Assembly (NCBI RefSeq): GCF_000826685.1
Contig: NZ_JROO01000021.1
Coordinates: forward strand, 1 to 64,000
Direction: 5' to 3'
Origin: Streptomonospora alba
Lineage (GTDB): Bacteria > Actinomycetota > Actinomycetes > Streptosporangiales > Streptosporangiaceae
DNA: 64,000 nucleotides
The position numbers were made by a program, and so were the translations under genes. Every line of letters begins with the position of its first letter. Position 1 is the stretch's first letter. The notes under the pieces were generated by a model, which was not told the DNA's origin, ran no database searches, and saw only the letters and a list, made by a program, of their open reading frames with translations. This document shows positions 54,043-63,088 of this stretch, in pieces.

Positions 54043-54470
54043 AGTGCCCCCTCCTCACTGACCGCCCGGCTGCCGCAGCGTGCGGCCGATCCACCGCGGC
54101 GTCCCCCTGATGCCGCGGCGACCGGGGGCCGTTCCCCTGGCGCCGGTGCCGCCGCGCTCCCCTGCGGCGCACCCGCGTGTGGGCTCGGCCCGCTCACGGT
54201 CGGTGCCGTCGTCTCCTGACTGCCGGCCACATGGCCGGTCTCAGCCGTGCTTCCTGTGCTGTGCATGCGGCCCGTGCCGTGTCCGCCGTCCGGACTGGCC
54301 TCCAGACGCGCCCGCTGACCGCGCTGAGGCGGTCGCCACCTGGCGCCGGGGAAGATGCGCCAGCTGACTGCGGGCCGCGCCTGAAGGCCGACGTCCGGAC
54401 AGGACTTGGTCGGCGTGGCTTGCGGACCGGTGTGCGCGGGTGTCGAAGCCGGCACCGCGGTCGCGCGAAG
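54043..54470. other. mraZ-rsmH intergenic region
   Basis: 428 bp in the middle of an operon with no supported gene. In actinobacteria a conserved structured RNA (the mraW motif) is known upstream of rsmH/mraW, so this leader is the place to look. I can see a repeated 8-mer palindrome GTCCGGAC (near 54394 and 54289) but cannot fold the full motif by eye. Confidence 0.4.
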
Positions 54471-54902
54471 TCACAGCACCCCCGGCAACACCTCCTCCGA
54501 CAGGTCCGCGAATGCCTGCTCCTGTTCGGCTTCGTAGCGAGACCACGCCTCGGAGTCCCAGATCTCCAGGCGTGTGTTGGCCCCGATGACGACGCAGTCG
54601 CGTTCCAGACCGGCGTAGGTGCGCAGACCGGCGGGAATCGTGATGCGCCCCTGCTTGTCGGGAACCTCGTCGGAGGCGCTGGCGAAGAACACCCGGCTGT
54701 AGTCGCGGACCGCCTTGGCGGTGACCGGCGCCGAGCGGAGGGCCTCGGTGATCCGCTGGAACTCATCCACCGGAAAGACGTAGAGGCAGCGCTCCTGTCC
54801 CTTCGTGATCACCAGTCCCCCCGACAGTTCGTCGCGGTACTTCGCCGGAAGGAACAGGCGTCCCTTCTCGTCGAGGCGCGGCTCGTGGGTCCCGAGAAAC
54901 AA
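54471..54902 (-). CDS. mraZ: Transcriptional regulator MraZ
   Basis: A 143-aa protein of two AbrB-like SpoVT/MraZ repeats, each with the D-x-K/R-x-R motif: [17 protein letters not shown] (about residues 10-26) and [19 protein letters not shown] (about 80-98). MraZ forms ring-shaped oligomers and represses its own cluster. TTG at 54902 is chosen: GGAGGTG lies 5 nt upstream and the product begins [14 protein letters not shown], the family N-terminus. Earlier in-frame codons extend through its promoter. Confidence 0.95.
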   Translation of the reverse strand: MFLGTHEPRLDEKGRLFLPAKYRDELSGGLVITKGQERCLYVFPVDEFQRITEALRSAPVTAKAVRDYSRVFFASASDEVPDKQGRITIPAGLRTYAGLERDCVVIGANTRLEIWDSEAWSRYEAEQEQAFADLSEEVLPGVL

Positions 54903-54940
54903 GGCCCACCTCCCAAGCCCCCAAGCAGAGCAGTCTCCTG

Positions 54941-54976
54941 CTCCACGATGCACCACTGTACTCCACTCTTCCCCAC
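54941..54976 (-). promoter_or_regulatory. MraZ operator: four GTGGNG boxes at exact 10-bp period
   Basis: On the minus strand GTGGGG (54976-54971), GTGGAG (54966-54961), GTGGTG (54956-54951) and GTGGAG (54946-54941) repeat every 10 bp. Direct repeats of one per helical turn are the known mode of MraZ recognition. They lie between and over the -35/-10 elements, so binding should block RNA polymerase. Confidence 0.8.
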
Positions 54977-54982
54977 GGTCAA
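54955..54982 (-). promoter_or_regulatory. mraZ (dcw cluster) promoter
   Basis: TTGACC (54982-54977), 16-bp spacer, TACAGT (54960-54955) on the minus strand, interleaved with the MraZ boxes. The predicted leader to the TTG is about 46 nt. Confidence 0.65.
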
Positions 54983-55169
54983 CAGTTTCAATCGCCGTCG
55001 CGAGACATAGCGGCACGAGAAAGCGCAGGTCAGCACCGGTGGAGCGGAGTGGGGTGGCCAGGAGCGGCTGCACCGCCGCCCCACGGCGCACCCGTGCGTC
55101 CCCCTTCGCCGGAGCGAGCGTGTGATACAGCACGCACGGCACGGCGCTCCGCGGTTTTCGGGTTTTGGT

Positions 55170-55197
55170 TTGCTTTCGCCGACTTTGGCTCTAGCCT
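55170..55197 (+). promoter_or_regulatory. moxR operon promoter
   Basis: TTGCTT (55170-55175), 16-bp spacer, TAGCCT (55192-55197), about 36 bp upstream of the moxR GTG. Confidence 0.5.
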
Positions 55198-55233
55198 CGG
55201 TTCCATCGGCTCCGGTCCTCAGAGAGGGGATAC

Positions 55234-56226
55234 GTGTCACTGGGCACGCGTCAGAACACACAGGGGGACGGGCTCCCCGACGGCGACAGCGGCGTCATCG
55301 CCGCGGCGGAGCGGATCCGCGAGGCCGTGGAGTCCGTGATCGAGGGCAAGCCGGACGTCGTGCGCATCGCGCTTACCGTCCTGCTGGCCGAGGGCCACCT
55401 ACTCATCGAGGACATCCCGGGCGTGGGCAAGACGATGCTCGCCAAGTCCCTGGGACGCGCGATCGACTGCTCGGTCCAGCGGGTGCAGTTCACCCCCGAC
55501 CTGCTGCCGGCCGACATCACCGGCGTCAGCGTCTACCACCAGGACCGGCGCGAGTTCGAGTTCAACCCCGGCCCGGTCTTCGCCAACATCGTCCTGGGCG
55601 ACGAGATCAACCGCGCCTCTCCCAAGACCCAGTCGGCGCTGCTGGAATGCATGGAGGAGATGCAGGTCAGCGTGGACGGTGAGACCCGCCCGCTGGAGCG
55701 GCCCTTCATGGTGGTGGCCACGCAGAACCCCGCCGACATGGAGGGCACCTATCCCCTGCCCGAGGCCCAGCGCGACAGGTTCATGGCCCGCATCGCCGTG
55801 GGTTATCCCACCCCCCAGGCCGAACTGGACATGATCGACTCCCACAGCGCGGAGTCGCCGCTGGACGCGCTGCAGCCCGCGGCCTCCGCGGCGGACGTGC
55901 ACGCCATGGTCGACCGCGTCAAGGCCATCCACGTCGCCCCCGGCGTGCGGCGCTACGCCGTCGACCTGGTCACCGCCACGCGCACGTCCCCGGCGCTGCG
56001 GCTGGGCGCCTCGCCGCGCGCGACGATCCACCTGGTGCGGGCGGCGCGCGCTTACGCCGCACTGGAGGGGCGCCACTACGTGGTGCCCGACGACCTGCAG
56101 GCCCTGGCGGTCCCGGTGCTGGCGCACCGGCTGCTGCCCAGCCCCGAAGCCCGGATGGAGCGGCGTGCGCCCGAGCAGGTCGTCTCCGAGATCGTGGCCC
56201 GCCTGCCCATTCCCAATCCGCGCTAA
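55234..56226 (+). CDS. MoxR-family AAA+ ATPase
   Basis: The 330-aa ATPase has Walker A in IEDIPGVGKTMLAKSLGRAI, Walker B in NIVLGDEINRASPKTQSALLECMEEMQVSVDG, sensor 1 VATQNPADMEGTYPLPEAQRDRFMARI and a C-terminal lid domain. MoxR proteins act as chaperone-like remodellers of proteins encoded beside them, often with VWA domains; here the partner genes encode a DUF58 protein and a transglutaminase. GTG start with GAGAGGGG. Confidence 0.93.
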   Translation: MSLGTRQNTQGDGLPDGDSGVIAAAERIREAVESVIEGKPDVVRIALTVLLAEGHLLIEDIPGVGKTMLAKSLGRAIDCSVQRVQFTPDLLPADITGVSVYHQDRREFEFNPGPVFANIVLGDEINRASPKTQSALLECMEEMQVSVDGETRPLERPFMVVATQNPADMEGTYPLPEAQRDRFMARIAVGYPTPQAELDMIDSHSAESPLDALQPAASAADVHAMVDRVKAIHVAPGVRRYAVDLVTATRTSPALRLGASPRATIHLVRAARAYAALEGRHYVVPDDLQALAVPVLAHRLLPSPEARMERRAPEQVVSEIVARLPIPNPR

Positions 56227-56244
56227 GCCCCCGGGGAGCCACGC

Positions 56245-57474
56245 GTGAGTCTGCTGCCGGCCTTCACCGTCCGCGGCTGGGGACTGCTCAGCGGCGGGGC
56301 GGCGCTGATCGTCAGCGGCCTGGTCATCGGCGAGCACGACCTGGTGGGGTTCGGGGTCCTGGTGTTCGCGCTACCGCTGCTGGCCGCCCTGACGCTGTCC
56401 GGTGCGCCTGGGCGCGTCGTGCACAGCCGGGCGCTTCAGCCCTCGCGCGCCACGGCGGGCACCGACACCCGCGTGCTGATCCGGGTCGCCAACGCCTCCA
56501 CGACGCTGCCGGTGAGCGGCCTGCGCGTGCAGGACGGGCTGCCCTTCCAACTGGGCCAGGCGCCCGGGTTCAACGTGGGCTTCCTGGGGCCGCGCGCCGT
56601 GCGCGATCTGACCTACCGGGTGCGGCCCCAGGTGCGCGGCTCCTACCCCGTGGGGCCGCTGGCGGTGTCCTTCGCCGATCCCTTGAACTGCCTGCGGCGC
56701 CGACGCTCGATCGGCGGACCGGCGACGCTGCTGGTCACCCCGCCGGTGGTCCCGCTGGCGCCCGTGCCGGTGCCCGGCGGCACCGCCGAGGACGGCGACA
56801 GCTCGGCGCGGACGCCGGCGGGAGGCACCGAGAACGACCCGGTGCCGCGCGGCTACCGGCACGGCGACGACATGCGGCGGGTGCACTGGCGCAGCACGGC
56901 CCGCCACGGCGAGCTTATGGTGCGCCGTGAGGAGCACCGGCTCAGCGACCGCAGCGCCGTCCTGGCCGACCTGCGCTCGCGCGCCCACGCCGGAGCCGGT
57001 CCGGAGTCCTCGCAGGAGGTCGCGGTCAGCGCCGCTGCCTCGGTGGCCCTGCACCTCATCGGGCGCGGACACGAGCTGCGGGTGCGCACCGACAGCGACG
57101 AGGTGCCCGCCGCCAGCGGGCCCGACGTCCTCGACGCCCTCGCGGTGGCCTCCGCCTCCGACTCCGCGAGCCTGGCCGGTGCCGCCGAGGCGGTCGGCGA
57201 CGCCCACATCAGCGGACAGGGTCTGCTCGTTGCGGTACTGGGCGCGCTCACCGCCGCCGACCTCGACGCGCTCGCCCCCCTGCCCGGCGGCCGCCACACC
57301 TGCGTGGCGCTGCTGTGCAGCCGTGCCGCCTGGCCCGGACACGACGCCGTGCTCCGCTCGTCGGCCGCCCTGCGCGAGGCGGGCTGGCTGGTCGCCGAGA
57401 TCGACTCGGTGGCGGACCTGGCCCACGCCTGGAGCGCTGCGGTGCTCGGACACTCCGGCGCGGCCGTCCGGTGA
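56245..57474 (+). CDS. DUF58 domain protein
   Basis: A 409-aa protein with two N-terminal membrane helices (residues 10-30 and 34-52), a beta-rich extracytoplasmic-type middle and the DUF58 signature RGYRHGDDMRRVHWRSTARHGELMVRREEH near residues 205-235, followed by a VWA-like alpha/beta part. DUF58 proteins almost always occur with MoxR ATPases and TgpA-type transglutaminases; their role is unproven. It lies 18 bp downstream of moxR. Confidence 0.9.
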   Translation: MSLLPAFTVRGWGLLSGGAALIVSGLVIGEHDLVGFGVLVFALPLLAALTLSGAPGRVVHSRALQPSRATAGTDTRVLIRVANASTTLPVSGLRVQDGLPFQLGQAPGFNVGFLGPRAVRDLTYRVRPQVRGSYPVGPLAVSFADPLNCLRRRRSIGGPATLLVTPPVVPLAPVPVPGGTAEDGDSSARTPAGGTENDPVPRGYRHGDDMRRVHWRSTARHGELMVRREEHRLSDRSAVLADLRSRAHAGAGPESSQEVAVSAAASVALHLIGRGHELRVRTDSDEVPAASGPDVLDALAVASASDSASLAGAAEAVGDAHISGQGLLVAVLGALTAADLDALAPLPGGRHTCVALLCSRAAWPGHDAVLRSSAALREAGWLVAEIDSVADLAHAWSAAVLGHSGAAVR

Positions 57475-57648
57475 GAGGAGCCCGCCCGATGCGTCCTACC
57501 GGTCCACGGCCCGCGTCCCCCCGCACCGCGCTCGTCCGGAGCCGCTCCGACCAGCCCCCTTCGTCCCCCGTCCACCGCGTCCTTCGGTAAGGAGGAACGG
57601 CGCACGCCCCCGACTCCCTTCGCCCGGCTCGGGGGCCGCCGGTACACG

Positions 57649-60000
57649 ATGCTCGCAAAGGCCGCCCTCACCCTGGCGACCGCCGCAGCACTGCTGCTCG
57701 CGCTGCCCGCGCTGGCGCCGCTGATCGCCGGCGACTCCTGGTGGGGCCCCGCCGCCGCCGTGGTCGCCGCCTGCGCGGCGGCCGGCCTGGGGCTGCGCGC
57801 GGCACGCGTGCCGGTGGCCGTCGTCCCCCTCCTGCAGGCCGCAGTGGTGCTGTGCGTGCTGATCGGCGCGTTCGTCCCCTACGCCGCACCGCTGGGGTTC
57901 GTGCCCACCTCTGATTCACTGAGCGATCTGGTCGCGGTGTTCACCGAGGGGCGCGCCCAGATCGGAACCGAGACCACGCCCATCCCGGCGACGCCCGCCC
58001 TGGCACTGGTGGTCGCGGCCGCGATGGGCCTGCTGGCGATCGTCTCCGACTTCCTGGGGGTGACCGCCCGGGCGGCCGCGATGACGGCGCTGCCCTTGGC
58101 GGGGCTGCTGCTGGTCCCGCTGCTGGTGGACGACCAGGGCCTGTCCCCCTTCGCCTTCGCCGGGGCCGCGGCGGGCTACGTGGTACTGCTGGCGGTGGAC
58201 GGCTGGGTACGCGACGCCGGCTGGGGTGTGCCCGTGCGGGCCGCCCACGACACGGCGGCGCCGGTGCTGGGCGGCGTGCAGCACATCGCCGCCACGGCGG
58301 GCGTGGCCGCGGTGGCGGTGGCTCTGGCGCTGGTGGTCCCGCTGGCGGTCCCGGGACTGTCCTCCAACTCCCTGTACGCGCTGGCCGACGGCAGCAGGCT
58401 GGGCGGTGAGACCGTCACCACCACCCACCCGCTGGTCAGCCTGCGCAGGGACCTGTCCTCGACGTCCGATCGGCCGGTGCTGACCTACAGCACCGACTCC
58501 GAGAACCCCGACTACCTGCGCATGTACTCGTTGGACGCCTTCGACGGCCAGAACTGGACCATGTCGCGGCTGCGCGCTGAGGGCGACGGCGACCTCGACG
58601 ACGAGGTGCTGCCGTCTCCGCCGGGTCAGACCTACATCGCAAGCGAGCGCACCACCACCGAGATCACGCTGGCCGACCGCTTCGAGACCGACTTCCTGCC
58701 CATGCCCTACCCGCCGCGCGAGCTGTCGGCCTCCGGCGAGTGGTACGCCGATCCCGACACGCTGATGGTCTTCACCACCGGTGCCCCGGCCCGCGGCGAC
58801 GACTACGAGGTCACCAGCCTGGTCAACGAGCCCGACCTCGATGCGCTGGCCGCCGACATGGAGCCCGGCGGCGAGTTGGACGAGCGCTACCTGGAGGTGC
58901 CCGGAAGCGTCGACGAGCGCACCGCGGAGTTGGCCGCGTCGATCACCTCCGAGGCCGATACCGCCCACGACAAGGCGGTGGCGCTGCAGGAGTGGTTCAC
59001 CCGCCGCGGCGGGTTCTCCTACGACCTGACCCCGCCCTCCGTCCCGGCCGGCGAGGATCCGCTGTCCTACTTCCTGTTCGACAACCGGGTGGGCTACTGC
59101 GAGCAGTTCGCCGGCGCGATGGCGCTGCTGGCCCGCCAGGCGGGCATCCCCGCACGAGTGGCCATCGGCTACACCTCGGGCGCCGGCGCCGGCGAGGGGA
59201 CCTGGGAGGTCACCGAGTCCGACGCCCACGCCTGGCCGGAGCTGTACTTCCAGGGCGCCGGGTGGCTGCGGTTCGAGCCGACCCCCGCCTCTCCCGGCGG
59301 CCAGGGCACGGCCACGGTGCCCGACTACGCCGAGGGCATGCCGTCGGCGCCGCAGGGCGGGCAGGCCCAGGGACCGCAGAACCCGCAGGGTGACAGCGGC
59401 ACGGGCCCTTCGGCCGAGCCCGAGGCTCCCCAGGACCAGACGGAGTCCGAGGACCCCGCCGCGACCGAGGAGGAGGGCCGGGACGGTCTGGCCGGCGGGC
59501 CGGACGACGGCCGCGGACTGGGCTGGTGGGCGGCGCTGGTGCTGCCTGCGGTGCTGGTGGCAGCGGTGCTGCCCGCGTTCGCCCGGTTCCTCGTTCGGCG
59601 CGCGCGATGGGTGCGTGCGGGCTCGGCGACCCAGCGCGCCCGCGCCGCCTGGCGGGAGCTGCGCGACGACAGCCGCGATCTGGGCCTGGCTTGGGGCGCG
59701 GCCGAGTCGCCGCGGGCGGTCGCCCAGCGGCTCAGCGACGATCTCGGTCTGGAGGAGCAGGCCCGCGCCGCGGTGTGGCGCCTGGCGATGGGCGAGGAGA
59801 GCGCGCGCTACGCACCCGAGTTCGCCCAGGAGGGGACGCCCTCCGACGACAGCCGGCGGGTGCGCGCGGCGCTGCGGGCGGCCTGCGGGCGCGCGGCCGC
59901 GCTGCGGGCGGTCGTGCTGCCCCGGTCGTTGCTGCCGGCGCCCCCGGCGCCCGTAGCCGCCCCCTCTTCGACGGCCGCCCCCGGAACCGCTGCGGGATAG
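57649..60000 (+). CDS. TgpA-type membrane transglutaminase
   Basis: A 783-aa protein: about six N-terminal membrane helices (residues 1-245), a large extracytoplasmic region with the transglutaminase-like triad (Cys in VGYCEQFAGAMALLARQAGIPARVAIGY, His in TESDAHAWPELYF, Asp/Glu region GWLRFEPTP), a Pro/Gln/Glu linker, one more helix (about 620-640) and a cytoplasmic C-terminal helical domain. The annotated ATG has a weak ribosome-binding site. A strong AAGGAGG at 57589-57595 points to an in-frame ACG at 57604, so translation may begin earlier. Confidence 0.9.
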   Translation: MLAKAALTLATAAALLLALPALAPLIAGDSWWGPAAAVVAACAAAGLGLRAARVPVAVVPLLQAAVVLCVLIGAFVPYAAPLGFVPTSDSLSDLVAVFTEGRAQIGTETTPIPATPALALVVAAAMGLLAIVSDFLGVTARAAAMTALPLAGLLLVPLLVDDQGLSPFAFAGAAAGYVVLLAVDGWVRDAGWGVPVRAAHDTAAPVLGGVQHIAATAGVAAVAVALALVVPLAVPGLSSNSLYALADGSRLGGETVTTTHPLVSLRRDLSSTSDRPVLTYSTDSENPDYLRMYSLDAFDGQNWTMSRLRAEGDGDLDDEVLPSPPGQTYIASERTTTEITLADRFETDFLPMPYPPRELSASGEWYADPDTLMVFTTGAPARGDDYEVTSLVNEPDLDALAADMEPGGELDERYLEVPGSVDERTAELAASITSEADTAHDKAVALQEWFTRRGGFSYDLTPPSVPAGEDPLSYFLFDNRVGYCEQFAGAMALLARQAGIPARVAIGYTSGAGAGEGTWEVTESDAHAWPELYFQGAGWLRFEPTPASPGGQGTATVPDYAEGMPSAPQGGQAQGPQNPQGDSGTGPSAEPEAPQDQTESEDPAATEEEGRDGLAGGPDDGRGLGWWAALVLPAVLVAAVLPAFARFLVRRARWVRAGSATQRARAAWRELRDDSRDLGLAWGAAESPRAVAQRLSDDLGLEEQARAAVWRLAMGEESARYAPEFAQEGTPSDDSRRVRAALRAACGRAAALRAVVLPRSLLPAPPAPVAAPSSTAAPGTAAG

Positions 60001-60036
60001 GCCCGTGGGAGCCCCTCCCCTGGCCCACCGCACCCA

Positions 60037-60067
60037 CGGGGGTGGGACGGAGACCGCCCCACCCCCG
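60037..60067 (+). terminator. Hairpin after tgpA
   Basis: Perfect 10-bp arms 60037-60046 and 60058-60067, 37 nt after the tgpA stop. Confidence 0.5.
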
Positions 60068-60121
60068 ACGTTTCCGGCGGGGTCCTCGCGTTCGGGGCCG
60101 CTCCTCGGGCCGCGCACACGA

Positions 60122-60159
60122 GAACGCGCCCTCCGGAGGGGGCTCCGTCGGGCGCGTTC
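60122..60159. terminator. Second hairpin between convergent tgpA and DUF3040 genes
   Basis: Perfect 10-bp outer arms (60122-60131, 60150-60159) enclose an inner 5-bp stem (CGGAG/CTCCG) after a small internal loop. It probably terminates transcription from both sides. Confidence 0.65.
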
Positions 60160-60208
60160 CAAACGAACTCGGGTGTGGCCGGGCGCCGACCGCGGTGCGG
60201 GGGCGGTC

Positions 60209-60613
60209 TTACCTCTCGTCGCCCTCCTGGCGACGGCGCCACCGCTCCTCGAAGCGGTTCATCATTCCCGGGCGCTGCTGGCGCCGGCGCTGCTTCGGTT
60301 CGGCGTCGTTGGCCTGCGGCTGGGCCGCCGCCTCACCGCCGCCGGCGACGCGCCGCCAGGCGTTGAGTCCCCACAGCAGGCACGCCAGCATGACGATGAA
60401 GCCGATGACACCGACGATGACCTGCTGGAGGATCGCACCGCCCATAAGGAGCGAGATCCCGACGACGAACCCGATCGACGCCTGGACGATCGACCGCTTG
60501 TAGTGCACAGCGGGGTTCGTCTGGCGCACCGTGTTGGCGAACTTCGGATCCTCGTTGTACAGCGCCTGCTCGATCTGGTCGAGCATACGCTGCTCGTGTT
60601 CAGAGAGCGGCAC
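60209..60613 (-). CDS. DUF3040 membrane protein
   Basis: A 134-aa protein opening PLSEHEQRMLDQIEQALYNEDPKFANTVR, the hallmark of DUF3040, then two membrane helices (residues 43-62 and 66-84) and a basic, Gln/Arg-rich cytoplasmic tail (MNRFEERWRRRQEGDER). Function is unknown; the family is confined to actinobacteria. GTG at 60613 has GGGAGG upstream. A 283-bp region with AT-richer patches separates it from dinB and should hold its promoter. Confidence 0.9.
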   Translation of the reverse strand: MPLSEHEQRMLDQIEQALYNEDPKFANTVRQTNPAVHYKRSIVQASIGFVVGISLLMGGAILQQVIVGVIGFIVMLACLLWGLNAWRRVAGGGEAAAQPQANDAEPKQRRRQQRPGMMNRFEERWRRRQEGDER

Positions 60614-60896
60614 GGCGCCTCCCAATGACAGTCCCCGAGTAGGGTGAGGTGTGCTGACCAACAGGTCGTTGTTCAGTGGTATGCCCAGAATAAGGTGCCT
60701 TAGCGCCTACTGAAAAGAAAAGATGAGCGTGTAGCTGACCCACATGGGCCACTTTACCCTCACCGTCGAACCGCAACACCGCTGCGCTCGCCCTCCTACT
60801 GTCCCCTGCATTGCCCTGGCAAGCCGCCGGCCGGCGCCCGCCGGTCGAAGGCCTCCCACTCCCTCTAACGGGTCCGCTCCCCCGAAAGTTGCAGTA

Positions 60897-62171
60897 CTAT
60901 ACGTCATTCTCATCACGCTTGGCCAAGGCCGCCGGCCGGATGGCCCCGGTGCCGAAGCGCCGCGTGACGGCGTCCATCGCCTGCTCGGCTTCGCGCCAGC
61001 CGGTTTCGGGCTCGTCCAGGCTGAGCTGGCGGTGGGACTCGGAGACCGGCGCCAGCCCTTCCACGCGCACCCCCACCAGCCGCAGCCGTACCCGCTCCAG
61101 TCCCGCTGCGTCGTACAGCTCCCGAGCGGCGGCGTTGATCTCGTGGGCGACGTCGGTGGACTCGGGCAGCGTGCGCGAACGGGTGATGGTGGTGAAATCG
61201 GCCCGGCGCAGCTTCACCACGACGGTCCGTCCCACATGGCCGCCGGCGCGCATCTTCCGCGCGACCTTCTCCGACAGCCGCAGCAGCTCCCTGTGGATCA
61301 TCGCGGGGTCGTCGACGTCGCGGGGGAAGGTCTCCTCGGCCCCGATGCTCTTGTCGGGCGAGGAGGGGACGACAGCGCGGTCGTCGCGGCCCTGGGACAA
61401 GGCGGCCAGGCGGTCGCCCAGGGCCGTCCCGAACTCGCCGCGCAGCGTGGCCGCCGAGACGCGCGCCACGTCGCCGACCGTGCGCAGGCCCAGCCGGGTC
61501 AGCGTCTGCTCGGTCTTGTCGCCCACCCCCGACAGCGCGCCCACCGGCAGCGGGTGCAGGAACGCGGTGACCTGCTCGGGGGGTACCACCAGCAGGCCGT
61601 CGGGCTTGCATCGGGTCGAGGCGAGCTTGGCGACCAGCTTGCTGGGCGCCGCACCCACCGAGCAGGTCAGGCTCTGCTCCTCGTGTACCCGGTGCCGGAT
61701 CAGCTCGGCGATGCGCACCGGGTCGCCCAAGCGGCGGCGTGCGCCGGAGACGTCCAGGTAGGCCTCGTCCAGCGAGACGGGCTCGACCTCGGGAGACACC
61801 GAAAGCAGGATGTCCATGACGGCCTCGGAGACCCGCTTGTAGTGGGCGCCGTCGGGCGGGAAGACGACCGCGTCGGGGCACAGCCGCAGCGCGCGCACCA
61901 TCGGCATGGCCGAATGGACGCCGTAGGAGCGGGCGATGTAGTCGGCCGAGGAGACCACGCCCCGCGGTCCGGTCCCACCGACGATGATGGGCATGTCGCG
62001 GGTCTCGGGGTGCTCCAGCCGCTCGACGCCGGCGAAGAAGGCGTCCATGTCGATGTGCAGGACCGTGCATTCGGCGGCGGCCTCGCAGCCGCCCTGCGGC
62101 AGCGGTTCGACGCCGCCGGGCCCGACGATCCCCCGCAGCGCCTGCCCGCGCTCAAGCTGGCGTCGGCTCAT
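60897..62171 (-). CDS. dinB: DNA polymerase IV (DinB, Y family)
   Basis: A 424-aa translesion polymerase. Catalytic motifs: HIDMDAFFAGVERLEHPE (first Asp), VEPVSLDEAYLDVSGARR (Asp-Glu), SVGAAPSKLVAKLAS, and LSGVGDKTEQTLTRLGLRTVGD (HhH). The C-terminal QLSLD is a beta-clamp-binding motif. The first ~35 residues are an extension before the catalytic core. All active-site residues are retained, so it should be functional. Confidence 0.95.
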   Translation of the reverse strand: MSRRQLERGQALRGIVGPGGVEPLPQGGCEAAAECTVLHIDMDAFFAGVERLEHPETRDMPIIVGGTGPRGVVSSADYIARSYGVHSAMPMVRALRLCPDAVVFPPDGAHYKRVSEAVMDILLSVSPEVEPVSLDEAYLDVSGARRRLGDPVRIAELIRHRVHEEQSLTCSVGAAPSKLVAKLASTRCKPDGLLVVPPEQVTAFLHPLPVGALSGVGDKTEQTLTRLGLRTVGDVARVSAATLRGEFGTALGDRLAALSQGRDDRAVVPSSPDKSIGAEETFPRDVDDPAMIHRELLRLSEKVARKMRAGGHVGRTVVVKLRRADFTTITRSRTLPESTDVAHEINAAARELYDAAGLERVRLRLVGVRVEGLAPVSESHRQLSLDEPETGWREAEQAMDAVTRRFGTGAIRPAALAKRDENDV

Positions 62172-62229
62172 GCCACCAGTGTGCCGCCGGCGTCCGCTAC
62201 AGCGCCACCCCGCCCCTGGTCAGCGGGCT

Positions 62230-63033
62230 TCACAGGGGCCTGCGGGCCAGCAGGTGGATCTGGGTGGCGATACCCGACAGCGCGGGGTGCGTCGAAGCGG
62301 CCTTCTCCAGCTCCAGCAGCTGCTCGCCGACGTGGGCCTCGCCGTCGAGCACCCGGCCGGGCAGCAGGTCGGCGAAGACGCGCACCCCGCGGATGTCGTC
62401 GCCGCCCAGCCCGGCCCGCTCGGCCAGATCGACGAGCTGTCCGGCGGTGAAGCGGCGCGGCATGGGATCGCCCGGGCCCCAGCGGCCCTCGGGATCCTCG
62501 ATCAGGCGGCGGGCGTCGGCGAGGTGGCCGGCCAGCGCCCGGTGCATCACCCCCGCCACGGCGTTGGCCGCCAGCACGCTGACCGCGCCGCCGGGCCGGG
62601 TGAGTGCGGCGACGTCGGCCAGGGCCCCGGCCGGGTCCTCGACGTACTCCAGCACGTTGTGCATCAGCACCAGGTGGGCGTGAGCGGCAGGCAGCAGGTG
62701 GGCCAGATCCCCCGTCTCGCCCTGCATCGCGCGCACACGCACCCCGGCCTCGGCGGCCCGGCGCTCCAGCGCGGCCAGCGAGTCGGGGCTGGGGTCGACC
62801 ACGGTGACGCGGTGACCCAGCTGCGCCAGCGGGACGGCCGCGCCGCCGGTGCCGCCGCCGGCGTCCACGATGTCCAGACCGTCGCTCTCGCCGTCGGTCG
62901 GCTCCTGCTCGGCCAGCGCCGCGCGCAGCACCTCCCAGACCACTTCGGTACGGGCGGCGCTGGCCGCCCGATGCGGGCCGGACCCCGCGCCGGGCTCGCC
63001 TGGCACGGCGCCGCCGTGGGGCTTGTCGCTCAC
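62230..63033 (-). CDS. Class I SAM-dependent methyltransferase
   Basis: The 267-aa enzyme has motif I LDIVDAGGGTGGAAVPLAQLGHRVTVVDPSPDSL, acidic loop VVDPS, and motif IV-like LVLMHNVLEYVEDPAGALADVAALTRPGG. The pattern resembles the SmtA/CmoM group that modifies tRNA wobble uridine, but the substrate cannot be fixed. GTG start with GGGGAG. It lies between dinB and nusB on the same strand. Confidence 0.85.
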   Translation of the reverse strand: MSDKPHGGAVPGEPGAGSGPHRAASAARTEVVWEVLRAALAEQEPTDGESDGLDIVDAGGGTGGAAVPLAQLGHRVTVVDPSPDSLAALERRAAEAGVRVRAMQGETGDLAHLLPAAHAHLVLMHNVLEYVEDPAGALADVAALTRPGGAVSVLAANAVAGVMHRALAGHLADARRLIEDPEGRWGPGDPMPRRFTAGQLVDLAERAGLGGDDIRGVRVFADLLPGRVLDGEAHVGEQLLELEKAASTHPALSGIATQIHLLARRPL

Positions 63034-63088
63034 ACCGGCTCCCCTTCTGCTTGCTGGTGTCGAGGCCTGCCGACGGCGCGCCGTCCGG

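Noticed and set aside
53952-54455. Minus-strand frame in the mraZ-rsmH gap
   Set aside because: Overlaps rsmH out of frame, low-complexity, no ribosome-binding site.
57490-57591. 33-codon frame between the DUF58 gene and tgpA as a confirmed gene
   Set aside because: It has a Shine-Dalgarno sequence, but the composition is generic Pro/Arg/Ser; kept only as a finding.
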